64,000 bases of DNA from Phycisphaerales bacterium (GTDB lineage: Bacteria > Planctomycetota > Phycisphaerae > Phycisphaerales > SM1A02), in assembly GCA_030748455.1 (NCBI GenBank), contig JASMLY010000053.1:1-64000 (forward strand), in the 5' to 3' direction. The notes beneath the pieces were generated by a model that saw only the letters and a program-made list of their open reading frames with translations, did no database searches and was not told the origin of the DNA. Shown piece by piece: positions 37,805-45,072 of the stretch (positions within the stretch are counted from its first letter, which is position 1; every line of letters begins with the position of its first letter). The position numbers and the translations under genes are program-made.

Positions 37805-38015
37805 CAGCAACGGTTCCCGATACGCGCGGGGTACACTGAACGACAAGTGAGGTTTTCCGGCTTCGGGATCGATACCTTTTCTACCTTCCCACTCAAACTG
37901 AGCAGTGGTTTCTTGAAAAGTGTTGCCAAATTAGGCAATCCCGTTACGGCGGCGCGTCCGCGGTGGTTTTTCACCACCTTCCCTATGACTCACACGGTGG
38001 AAAGTCACTATCTCA
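37805..38015 (-). promoter_or_regulatory. cobalamin (B12, AdoCbl-type) riboswitch
   Basis: Read on the minus strand, the conserved core appears in order. TGTGAGTCATAGGGAA (37994-37979) matches the btuB-type TGTGAGT…ATAGGGAA. GGTGGTGAAAAACCACC (37978-37962) is the P4-like arm, and GCGGACGCGCCGCCGTAACGGG spans 37961-37940. A hairpin TTGCC…GGCAA, a variable stem and then the B12 box GAAGCCGGAAAACCTC (from 37864) follow. A GC-rich terminal hairpin lies around 37815-37840. The ribosome-binding site of the dockerin gene is about 50 bases further on, so control is probably at translation or by early termination. No other known riboswitch class fits this order of motifs. Confidence 0.92.
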
Positions 38016-38070
38016 GTACACCTGAGGTACGCCCTGTCACAAGAAATGATAGCAGAATAGCTACAATTCG

Positions 38071-38099
38071 TTGACACTCTAGGAGGGGTGCGATACCCT
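38071..38099 (+). promoter_or_regulatory. candidate promoter of the HEAT-repeat gene
   Basis: A perfect -35 TTGACA (38071-38076) is separated by 17 bases from TACCCT (38094-38099), which keeps only the T, A and final T of a -10 box. The predicted start is near 38106, 64 bases before ATG 38170. A weak hairpin with a T5 run (about 38112-38135) lies in the leader. Confidence 0.4.
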
Positions 38100-38169
38100 T
38101 CCTAGTCTCAGAGCGGTTATTCTGACCGTTTTTCATATCCCGATGTATCTCCCCAATGGAGCAGTTCAC

Positions 38170-40305
38170 ATGATGATCACCCAAAACCGAATGTTTGCAA
38201 TGTTCTTGACCGCCGTTTTGGCCGCTTGCACAGCAATCTCCCGAGCTCAAGATGCCGACACAGAAGCACTTGTAGACGATTTTGTGCATTATGCACTGAT
38301 CGCAAACGTGGACCTTGCAGAAGCGAATGCAATTGCACTTTTGAGAAGTGAACTCAGTGATGAAGCATTGTACGAACTTGTGAATGAAACGAAACAGCGA
38401 CAAGATCGTTTTGATCGTGCAATCGGTTGGGCGCTTTATGTAGATCGCCTCCAACCCCTTGCTGCGGAATTAGAAGCACGTGTCGAAACCGGACGAATTC
38501 AACTCATTCGTGATGCAGCCCAACTTGCAGAGGCGATTGATCTTTTGTCTGGCACGACAAGGCAAAGGTTGCTCGCTGAAGAGCGGCTCAATGCTGCAGG
38601 GGAATATGCTGTTCCACCTTTACTTCGAAGAATGTTTGAAAATCCAGATGCCCGAACAACTCGGATGGTCAGCAAAATGTTAGCAGACATCGGTGGAGAT
38701 GCAGTGTTGCCTCTGACAGTTGCGCTTCCGCATCTCAATGGGGAAACACAAGTTGTTGTTTGTCGCGTTCTTGGTCAAATCGGATACGCACACGCAGCGC
38801 CAGCATTGCTTTCGCTCGCTCAAAACACAGATGCTAGTCCTGCTGCAGCACAAGCTGCAGCAGCTGCACTTCATGAAATCGGTATCTCCGTTGACTCTAA
38901 TCTTTCAACGTTACAAACTGTTGTTGCAGGTCAATTTTTTGACGGTCAAGTTTCAGTGATGCCACTAGCAATTGCTGGAGTGAATAACTTTTGGGTCTGG
39001 GATGACATGTACGGATTAGAAACCCGTGACGTTCCTGAAAGTATTTTCGATGATGTCATGGCGATGTACTTCGCAGCCGCCGCGCTCTCAAACGACTCAA
39101 AAAACGAGCCTGCTATGAGCATGTTTGTTGCATCGAATTTAAGAAGAGCACGTGAACTTGGTAGAGATGCCGATTTAGTCTATGGAAATCTTGCCTATAG
39201 CCCTGAATTCTACGCCACGGTCTTTGGTCCTGAAGTTGCCAGTGATGTGCTTCAAATTGCGCTTGAGGACAACGACACACCGCTTGCACATGATGCCATT
39301 TCAGCACTTGCTCGAACTGCGGGTGCTACTGCTGCTGTGACGGGAGCAAATCAACCACTTGTGAATGCAATGTTTTACCCAGATCGTCGTGTGCAATACG
39401 AAGCTGCGATGACGATTGCCTCGACTTTGCCAGAGATGGATTTTGAGGGAAGTTACCGAGTCGTACCTCTACTCGCTTCTGCTGTACGAAGTGGAAATGC
39501 CATGTATGCAATCGTTGTTGGTGAAGACGAAGAAGTACGGAGACGAATTGGAACCTCTCTTGAACAGATGGGGTGGGCGATCGTGGGTGAAGGAGTAGAC
39601 GCTGAACGTGCAGTTGAAGCTGCCGGAGTCATACCTGGGATCGATCTTGCTGTTGTCGCAGCGCGAACAGCTTCACACGGTGAACAAGTAGCGAGCGAAT
39701 TGGGTGCGATGTCTGCAACGACTGCAACTCCTGTTTTACTTTTATCTGATGGTGTTGAAGTTCAGATACTCAGAGAAGCAACAGGGCAGCAAGACATGGT
39801 CGCAGCGGGGAACATTTCAATGTCTGATTCTGCTCTTGCAGCTGTGCTTGAAGGACTTCTTGCAAAAGCAGCAGGAGGTCGCCTCGATGCCGCCGAAGCA
39901 GAATTGTTTGCAGCTCGTGCACTTGCAGTCTTACGAGATATTGCCCTTGCAGACACAATTCTCGAAGTCGATGACGCAACCGGAGCGTTAGTTGACGCAC
40001 TTGCAATCGCCGACCCAGTGACGAAATCACTCGTAGCTGAAACGTTGTCGATGGTTGATGCTCCACTTGCTCAACAAACGTTGGTGAGTGCAGCACTCGC
40101 AGATGGCACGATGGACGATCGAATACTGATGCTTGATGAAGCATCGGCATCTGTCCGCCGTTGGGGGAATTTGACAGCAGATTGGCAAGTCGATGAAATC
40201 ATTCATCTCGTTGAGAGTACAAGTGGCGATGTAGCAGATGCAGCTGCAAGGCTCAATGGTGCGATTAATCATCCAGGTACATCAGTCATGATCTTCATGC
40301 CCTGA
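38170..40305 (+). CDS. exported HEAT-repeat protein with degenerate receiver-like domain
   Basis: About 711 residues from ATG 38170 with GGAGC 8 bases upstream. A signal peptide (MFAMFLTAVLAACTAISRAQ) is followed by helical HEAT/Armadillo-type repeats (about 90-420; for example MVSKMLADIGGDAVLPLTVAL). Residues about 443-565 resemble a response-regulator receiver: AIVVGEDEEVRRRIGTSLEQ, then IDLAVVAARTA where the phospho-Asp should be, then TPVLLLSDG. The phosphoacceptor is missing. Another helical stretch ends the protein. An exported pseudo-receiver is unusual. The leader and promoter are divergent from the cobalamin riboswitch, so the two loci share an intergenic region. tRNA-Thr follows 27 bases after the stop. 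Confidence 0.7.
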   Translation: MMITQNRMFAMFLTAVLAACTAISRAQDADTEALVDDFVHYALIANVDLAEANAIALLRSELSDEALYELVNETKQRQDRFDRAIGWALYVDRLQPLAAELEARVETGRIQLIRDAAQLAEAIDLLSGTTRQRLLAEERLNAAGEYAVPPLLRRMFENPDARTTRMVSKMLADIGGDAVLPLTVALPHLNGETQVVVCRVLGQIGYAHAAPALLSLAQNTDASPAAAQAAAAALHEIGISVDSNLSTLQTVVAGQFFDGQVSVMPLAIAGVNNFWVWDDMYGLETRDVPESIFDDVMAMYFAAAALSNDSKNEPAMSMFVASNLRRARELGRDADLVYGNLAYSPEFYATVFGPEVASDVLQIALEDNDTPLAHDAISALARTAGATAAVTGANQPLVNAMFYPDRRVQYEAAMTIASTLPEMDFEGSYRVVPLLASAVRSGNAMYAIVVGEDEEVRRRIGTSLEQMGWAIVGEGVDAERAVEAAGVIPGIDLAVVAARTASHGEQVASELGAMSATTATPVLLLSDGVEVQILREATGQQDMVAAGNISMSDSALAAVLEGLLAKAAGGRLDAAEAELFAARALAVLRDIALADTILEVDDATGALVDALAIADPVTKSLVAETLSMVDAPLAQQTLVSAALADGTMDDRILMLDEASASVRRWGNLTADWQVDEIIHLVESTSGDVADAAARLNGAINHPGTSVMIFMP

Positions 40306-40331
40306 TTGCCTCATAGACCCCGTATTCACAC

Positions 40332-40404
40332 GCCGCCCTAGCTCAGTTGGTAGAGCGAAGCTTTCGTAAAGCTTAGGTCACGGGTTCGACTCCCGTGGGT
40401 GGCT
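40332..40404 (+). tRNA. tRNA-Thr (anticodon CGT)
   Basis: A 73-base cloverleaf with acceptor GCCGCCC/GGGTGGC (one G-T pair), D-arm GCTC…GAGC, anticodon stem AAGCT/AGCTT with loop TTCGTAA (anticodon CGT) and T-arm ACGGG-TTCGACT-CCCGT. CCA is not encoded. The last bases of its 3' acceptor strand form the outer part of a long palindrome (see next feature). Confidence 0.96.
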
Positions 40405-40447
40405 CTGATCACATAGACCAACGAAGTTGGTCTATGTGATCAGAGCC
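40401..40447 (+). repeat. 22-bp perfect palindrome starting in the tRNA-Thr 3' end
   Basis: GGCTCTGATCACATAGACCA continues to AC at 40422; after a GAA loop the exact complement runs 40426-40447. The stem has 22 perfect pairs and a 3-base loop. It may act as a processing or termination structure for tRNA-Thr, although no T-run follows, or be a mobile palindromic element inserted at the tRNA end. Confidence 0.9.
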
Positions 40448-40468
40448 GATGTGTGCTTCGCACACATC
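40448..40468 (+). repeat. 9-bp hairpin with TTC loop
   Basis: GATGTGTGC-TTC-GCACACATC directly abuts the preceding palindrome. It is the second of a series of hairpins between tRNA-Thr and the glycine-zipper lipoprotein gene. Confidence 0.85.
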
Positions 40469-40473
40469 TGTGT

Positions 40474-40533
40474 ATTTGCATTTGTGTCTCAAGAGGAAGC
40501 CAAGGCCCTTCCCCTTGAGACACAAATGCAAAT
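40474..40533 (+). repeat. 20-bp palindrome with structured loop
   Basis: ATTTGCATTTGTGTCTCAAG (40474-40493) is the exact complement of 40514-40533. The loop itself pairs GGAAG with CTTCC after one mismatch, leaving CCAAGGCC at the tip. The right half (40499-40530) is copied exactly at 40630-40661. Confidence 0.9.
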
Positions 40534-40550
40534 CCACCCCACGTCGTCGG

Positions 40551-40583
40551 ATTCACAGTGACGGCTTCGCCATCACTGCGAAT
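40551..40583 (+). repeat. imperfect hairpin with TTC loop
   Basis: ATTC-A-CAGTGA-C-GGC is complementary to GCC-A-TCACTG-C-GAAT, with two mismatches and a TTC loop. It is followed by AACTCCCGTGGTGCC, which resembles the T-arm/acceptor end of the neighbouring tRNA-Thr (GACTCCCGTGGGTGGC), possibly a decayed partial copy. Confidence 0.75.
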
Positions 40584-40629
40584 GCAACTCCCGTGGTGCC
40601 TAATTTGTGATGTAAGCGAAAGAGAGAAC

Positions 40630-40661
40630 GCCAAGGCCCTTCCCCTTGAGACACAAATGCA
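40630..40661 (+). repeat. second copy of a 32-bp direct repeat
   Basis: The 32 bases here are identical to 40499-40530 (GCCAAGGCCCTTCCCCTTGA and onward). The first copy is part of the 20-bp palindrome; this copy has lost its inverted partner and runs straight into the terminator hairpin. Confidence 0.9.
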
Positions 40662-40662
40662 T

Positions 40663-40708
40663 GAATCATAAAAAACACCGCACGAAGGTGCGGTGTTTTT
40701 TATGATTC
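40663..40708. terminator. bidirectional terminator, 21-bp stem
   Basis: A perfect 21-bp stem around a GAAG tetraloop, with a CACCGCAC/GTGCGGTG core flanked by six A on the left and six T on the right. It lies 20 bases after the stop of the glycine-zipper lipoprotein gene (minus strand) and can also stop plus-strand transcription from tRNA-Thr. Confidence 0.9.
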
Positions 40709-40727
40709 GTAGGAGTAGAGAAGTACA

Positions 40728-41096
40728 TTAATCTTCAAGCCCAGTGTATCCACCAGTTGTTTGTGTAGACGTCGTTGTCGTAGTGCCTGTTCGGTTCACA
40801 CTTCCGTCTGGGTTCAATGTCTCGTGTACAGTTGTGCGCCGTACTGTCGTGCCGTCTGCTTGTTGTTGTTGGTACGCTCGTTGCTGCTGTTGCTCTTGGT
40901 CATTACCAATTGCTCCGCCGATTGCACCACCAATTGCAGCACCTGCAAGCGTACCGCCGGTGTCACCGCCAATTGCCTGACCCGCGAGGGCACCGACAAT
41001 TGCGCCCATAGAAGCACCTTCTTCAGTTTTGCTGCAACCCAAAAGTGAACCTGTTGCGATTGTTGCGATTGTCATTCCGATCATTGCTTTGTTCAT
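40728..41096 (-). CDS. glycine-zipper lipoprotein
   Basis: About 122 residues from ATG 41096, which has AGGAGGT 6 bases upstream. A lipoprotein signal peptide ends in GSLLGC; the cysteine would be lipidated. It is followed by a glycine-zipper segment (MGAIVGALAGQAIGGDTGG then TLAGAAIGGAIGGAIG), as in the SlyB/OsmB-type 2TM family, and a Gln- and Thr-rich tail. It is probably an envelope lipoprotein with a structural or stress role; the specific function is unknown. Confidence 0.8.
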   Translation of the reverse strand: MNKAMIGMTIATIATGSLLGCSKTEEGASMGAIVGALAGQAIGGDTGGTLAGAAIGGAIGGAIGNDQEQQQQRAYQQQQADGTTVRRTTVHETLNPDGSVNRTGTTTTTSTQTTGGYTGLED

Positions 41097-41228
41097 GATG
41101 AACCTCCTGATATGTTGCTGTCTTCGTTGGAAACCTACCACTATAGATAACGTAGACCGAAGAGCATATGTTTCAATTACTTTATTCGCATCATACGAAT
41201 ATTTAGGGTTTGTTGTCCAAAAATTTCT

Positions 41229-41387
41229 TCATTTATAAGAAAACTGGGACGGCTCCTCTCGTACATCCCCCGAATGTTCGTGTCCGAACTTGCCATATTT
41301 GGCAATATTGTAGGAATCGTCCCAGTCTGGGAGTCCATCAGTTGTCTGTGAGAAGTATGCCATATATTTTGAATATGCAAGGAACAA
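41229..41387 (-). CDS. possible small protein downstream of the thioredoxin-fold gene
   Basis: About 52 residues if started at TTG 41387 (AGTGGAG lies just upstream) or 44 from ATG 41363. The translation (YSKYMAYFSQTTDGLPDWDD … GKFGHEHSGDVREEPSQ) has the amino-acid mix of a real protein, and its frame continues backward out of frame with the thioredoxin-fold gene. It could be a separate small gene, or the original C-terminus of the thioredoxin-fold protein after a frameshift. Otherwise the roughly 310 bases between the two neighbouring genes (41097-41409) show nothing I can name. Confidence 0.3.
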   Translation of the reverse strand: MFLAYSKYMAYFSQTTDGLPDWDDSYNIAKYGKFGHEHSGDVREEPSQFSYK

Positions 41388-41409
41388 ATCTCCACTTTTC
41401 TCGGAAAAA

Positions 41410-41955
41410 TTATGTTTTCCATTTGATGTTACAGCCAACGGCAGGTTTTTGATTCTTCGGTGGGTTTTTACCGGCTGCGAGTGCATTAAGGGCGTTGAGG
41501 AGGTCCTTTCCCGTTGAAATGCCACAATTTGGGCGGGAATCATCAAACTGACCTCGATAATAGAGGCGTTGATTCGCATCGAAGAGAAACACATCAGGTG
41601 TACACGCAGCGGAATACGTTGTAGCGACTTCCTGTGTTTCATCGAACAGATAGGGAAACGACCACCCATAGACATTTGCAGTTCGCACCATTTCTTTTGG
41701 TGCATCAGCAGGATACGCAGTGATGTCGTTTGCATTGATACAAACCATTTCAATACCAAGGTCATGGCACTGCGATTGGACCGTGTTCAAGGTGTGTGCA
41801 ATATGAACGACGTAGGGACAGTGGTTGCAGATGAAGATGACCAAAAAACCTTTCGATTGTTGGTTGAACGTAAAAAAGTTTCCTTCAGCATCGGGAAGAG
41901 AAAATGGGGGTAATGTTGTTCCAAGGGGAACCATGTTTGAAGGTGTTTCAGCCAT
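41410..41955 (-). CDS. thioredoxin-fold protein (AhpC/TSA-like, CxxC)
   Basis: 181 residues. A thioredoxin fold is clear: LPPFSLPDAEGNFFTF, FLVIFICNHCPYVVHIAHTL with the CNHC redox pair (about residues 43-46), then TPDVFLFDANQRLYYRGQFDD. This CNHCPYV-type family is common in environmental bacteria and is annotated as thioredoxin-like/peroxiredoxin-related; the substrate is not known. No signal peptide is seen. AAAGGA lies 10 bases before the ATG. It is divergent from sucC, with 38 bases between the starts. A possible frame-shifted extension follows its stop. Confidence 0.85.
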   Translation of the reverse strand: MAETPSNMVPLGTTLPPFSLPDAEGNFFTFNQQSKGFLVIFICNHCPYVVHIAHTLNTVQSQCHDLGIEMVCINANDITAYPADAPKEMVRTANVYGWSFPYLFDETQEVATTYSAACTPDVFLFDANQRLYYRGQFDDSRPNCGISTGKDLLNALNALAAGKNPPKNQKPAVGCNIKWKT

Positions 41956-41977
41956 ATCAAGGAGTCCTTTGTTGCTG

Positions 41978-41983
41978 TATAAT
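41978..41983 (+). promoter_or_regulatory. candidate -10 box for sucC
   Basis: A perfect TATAAT lies 10 bases before the sucC ATG, which would place the transcription start within a few bases of the start codon and make a near-leaderless mRNA. No good -35 box and no ribosome-binding site are seen upstream of the ATG. Confidence 0.4.
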
Positions 41984-41993
41984 TGGTGATTCT

Positions 41994-43199
41994 ATGAAGA
42001 TACACGAATATCAAGCACGTCAACTCCTCGCTGAGGCGGGAATCCCTGTTCCCGGTGGAACGATGGTGACTTCCGTCAAAGAAGCAACAGCTGCAGCATC
42101 GTCATTGCTGACTGCAGGGGCATCATTGCTCGTTGTCAAAGCTCAAGTTCATGCAGGTGGACGGGGTAAGGCTGGGTTTGTCAAGTTATGTCGATCGCTC
42201 GAAGAGGTCACAGAAGCAGCGACGTTTATGTTTAGTACTCCGATGGTGAGCGTACAAACTGGTCCCGAAGGGCTTGACGTTACAAAAGTGCTGATTGCAG
42301 ACGGTGTTGACATCGCAAGCGAATTCTATCTTGCGATCACAACCGATCGTGCAAATGGGACAAACGCTTTGATCGCATCAAGCGAAGGTGGCGTAGAGAT
42401 TGAAACGGTAGCACATGAAAACCCTGACGCTATTTTGACTCAACGGATTGATCCACTTGCAGGGTTACAAGAATACCAAGCACGCCAAATGGCATTTGAT
42501 CTTGGGTTCAAGGGAAAGCAAGTCCGCCAAGCTTCTTCAATCATGATGAAACTTGCAAAACTCGTAGATGAAACAGATGCATCACTCGCAGAGATCAATC
42601 CCTTGATTATCACTCCAGCAACTGATGAACACCCAGATGGCGAAGTACTTGCGATTGATGCGAAGTTTAATTTTGACGACAACGCACTGTTTCGTCACCC
42701 AAACCTGAAAGCAATGTTCGATCCAACAGAAGAAAATGCATCAGAACTGCAAGCTGCAGAGTTTGGCCTCAACTTCATCGCACTTGATGGCAACATTGGT
42801 TGTCTTGTGAACGGTGCTGGTTTAGCAATGGCAACCATGGACATCATAAAGTTGCACGGTGGAAGCCCCGCTAACTTTTTAGATGTTGGCGGCGCGGCGA
42901 CCCTTGAAGCCGTCACCGAAGCATTCCGAATCATTCTTGCCGACGAAAAAGTAGAAGGCGTTCTTGTGAACATCTTCGGTGGCATTATGAAGTGTGACGT
43001 GATCGCAGAGGCCATCGTTAGCGCAGCAAAAACTGTTGGTTTCACAGTTCCCCTTGTTGTTCGCCTTGAAGGAACAAATGTAGAAGCTGCAAGAAAAATA
43101 CTCAAAGCTGCTGAAGCGGATATCCCAACGATGCAAACAGCGGGTGATCTTGAAGATGCTGCGGCACGTGTTGCTTCAGCAGTCTCAGCAGTTTGCTAA
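41994..43199 (+). CDS. sucC: succinate-CoA ligase beta subunit (ADP-forming type)
   Basis: About 401 residues from ATG 41994 (MKIHEYQARQLLAEAGIPVP). The ATP-grasp part has VVKAQVHAGGRGKAGFVK and ASLAEINPLI; the C-terminal ligase part has GCLVNGAGLAMATMDIIK, PANFLDVGG and the NIFGGIMKCDVIA loop. With the alpha subunit it makes ATP from succinyl-CoA in the citric acid cycle. The alpha gene sucD, which normally follows directly, is absent here; an HAD phosphatase starts at the next base instead. Confidence 0.94.
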   Translation: MKIHEYQARQLLAEAGIPVPGGTMVTSVKEATAAASSLLTAGASLLVVKAQVHAGGRGKAGFVKLCRSLEEVTEAATFMFSTPMVSVQTGPEGLDVTKVLIADGVDIASEFYLAITTDRANGTNALIASSEGGVEIETVAHENPDAILTQRIDPLAGLQEYQARQMAFDLGFKGKQVRQASSIMMKLAKLVDETDASLAEINPLIITPATDEHPDGEVLAIDAKFNFDDNALFRHPNLKAMFDPTEENASELQAAEFGLNFIALDGNIGCLVNGAGLAMATMDIIKLHGGSPANFLDVGGAATLEAVTEAFRIILADEKVEGVLVNIFGGIMKCDVIAEAIVSAAKTVGFTVPLVVRLEGTNVEAARKILKAAEADIPTMQTAGDLEDAAARVASAVSAVC

Positions 43200-43853
43200 A
43201 TGCTTGTTCTCTTTGATATTGACGGAACGATGCTTTCTTCTGAAGGTGTCGGTGTTCGATCAATTGAACAAGCAGGAGAGGCGATGTTTGGAAAACCATT
43301 TTCTCTTTCTGGGTTGCCAATTGGCGGAAGGCTTGATCCCCTCATCTGGAAGGATGCTTGTGCAAGACACGACATCGAAGATCACACAATGCACCACGAT
43401 GCCTTTCGTCGTTGCTACACCGAAATTCTTCGCACGAACTTAGAACAAACAAACGTAACGGTTCTTCCCGGTGTGACCGAGCTCATTGAGAAGTTGGTGG
43501 AACACGATCACACACTTGGACTTGTGACGGGAAACTATGAAGAAACAGGGTTGATGAAACTTGAGGCGGCAGGAATCGATACGAAACCATTTGTAGCAAA
43601 TGCGTGGGGAACTGATGGAAATGTACGTGCAGATTTGCCTCCCCATGCACTCGCGCAGCACAACACAGAAGAGCCTGTAGTCCTCATCGGAGATACAGAA
43701 CATGATGTGACAAGTGGTCATGCAGCTGGGTGTAGGGTCATTGCAGTGTGTACTGGGTCGCACGACTGTGTTACACTTGAACGTGTCAAACCAGATCTTC
43801 TAGTTGCAGATTTGACTGACACAGAGGCGATCTTCAAATGGATGGTATTGTAA
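43200..43853 (+). CDS. HAD-superfamily hydrolase (phosphoglycolate phosphatase-like)
   Basis: 217 residues. Motif I is LFDIDGTML (residues 4-12), the second motif has GLVTGN, and motif IV is VVLIGDTEHDV, followed by AAGCRVIAVCTG. An alpha-helical cap lies between motifs I and II. It resembles phosphoglycolate phosphatase/beta-phosphoglucomutase relatives; the substrate cannot be assigned. The ATG follows the sucC stop without a gap, and its end overlaps the DUF418 gene by 16 bases. Confidence 0.88.
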   Translation: MLVLFDIDGTMLSSEGVGVRSIEQAGEAMFGKPFSLSGLPIGGRLDPLIWKDACARHDIEDHTMHHDAFRRCYTEILRTNLEQTNVTVLPGVTELIEKLVEHDHTLGLVTGNYEETGLMKLEAAGIDTKPFVANAWGTDGNVRADLPPHALAQHNTEEPVVLIGDTEHDVTSGHAAGCRVIAVCTGSHDCVTLERVKPDLLVADLTDTEAIFKWMVL

Positions 43854-45070
43854 ACGCTCCAATTTCACTGAAAGAACGAATAGGTTCTATCGATGTACTT
43901 CGTGGGGTTGCAGTTCTTGGCATTTTGCTCATGAACAGTGTGTGCTTTTCTATGGTACTCGCAGCGTATGAAAACCCCACTGTGTATGACGATCTCTCTG
44001 GAACAGGGTGGTGGGTATGGCTTTCTCTCCACCTTATTGCAGATCAGAAATTTATTGCCATTTTTTCTATCTTGTTTGGAGCTGGGGTTTGCATCTTTAC
44101 AGATCGAGCAGATGCAAAATCACACAATGTCTGGCCTCTCCAAATTTCAAGAATGGGTTGGTTGTTGTTGATCGGTATCGTGCACGCGTATTGTATTTGG
44201 TATGGAGATATTCTTGTTACATACGCTGTTGCGGGTGTTGTTCTCGCATCTCTTCGAAAGTGGGACCCAAAACGGTTGTTTATTCTCGGAGCAATTTCTC
44301 TTGGTATTGTTACTTTGTTGATTAATCACATGTTCGGAATGACGGTCTCGTACTGGCCAGAGGAGGTTATTGCAGAGATGCGATCAACTGCTGATTTGAC
44401 AAGCGAAGCGAATGTAAACGAGATTGCCGCATACACTGGCTCGTGGACTGGTCAATTGGCACATCGCATCCCAACATCTCTCATGATGCATTTGTTTATC
44501 GTTCCATTCTTTTTGTTTTGGCGTGTTGTGGGTTTGATGTTGATGGGAATGGCGCTGTATCGTTGGGGCGTTCTTTCAGCGAAACGGTCTACGATTTTTT
44601 ACATAAAAATGATTGCAATCGGTTTACTTATTGGGATGCCACTGATCCTTGTTGGAGTTTGGCAGAAATCCATTCACGGTTGGGATCCCATTCGTCAACA
44701 TTTTGTAGATGGCAATTGGAACATTATCGGCGCAGGGTTCGTTGCGTTCGCATGGATCGGTATTGTGATGCTCTTCTGTAAACAGCATCGATTTCCTCTT
44801 GTTCGCAATGCATTTGCTGCGGTTGGTCGGATGGCATTGACAAACTACATCGCGCAAAGTCTGATTTGCACGTATCTTTTTTATGGGCATGGGCTCGGGT
44901 GGTTTGGGCAGGTCGGGCGGTTGCAACTGCTAGGAATTGTGGTCGCAATTTGGATTTTCCAAATCATTTTTAGTTTGATTTGGCTCCGCTTTTTTAGATT
45001 CGGTCCACTTGAATGGGCATGGCGAAGCGCAACCTACCTAAAGTTCCAACCAATGTTGGTATCATCTTAG
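43838..45070 (+). CDS. DUF418 (YeiB-like) membrane protein
   Basis: 410 residues with about ten hydrophobic segments. The N-terminal IDVLRGVAVLGILLMNSVCF and the C-terminal VGRMALTNYIAQSLICTYLF are the two ends typical of the DUF418/YeiB family of inner-membrane proteins. Members are thought to be transporters or acyltransferase-like proteins; no function is established. It overlaps the HAD gene by 16 bases and is followed almost directly by an unknown gene. Confidence 0.88.
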   Translation: MDGIVNAPISLKERIGSIDVLRGVAVLGILLMNSVCFSMVLAAYENPTVYDDLSGTGWWVWLSLHLIADQKFIAIFSILFGAGVCIFTDRADAKSHNVWPLQISRMGWLLLIGIVHAYCIWYGDILVTYAVAGVVLASLRKWDPKRLFILGAISLGIVTLLINHMFGMTVSYWPEEVIAEMRSTADLTSEANVNEIAAYTGSWTGQLAHRIPTSLMMHLFIVPFFLFWRVVGLMLMGMALYRWGVLSAKRSTIFYIKMIAIGLLIGMPLILVGVWQKSIHGWDPIRQHFVDGNWNIIGAGFVAFAWIGIVMLFCKQHRFPLVRNAFAAVGRMALTNYIAQSLICTYLFYGHGLGWFGQVGRLQLLGIVVAIWIFQIIFSLIWLRFFRFGPLEWAWRSATYLKFQPMLVSS

Positions 45071-45072
45071 GT

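Noticed and set aside
40401..40708. CRISPR array or integron attC sites
   Set aside because: The repeats are inverted and of different lengths and sequences, without regular spacers, cas genes or an integrase.
41177..41452. Other open frames (both strands) in the gap next to the thioredoxin-fold gene
   Set aside because: Their translations lack protein-like composition compared with the 41229-41387 frame.
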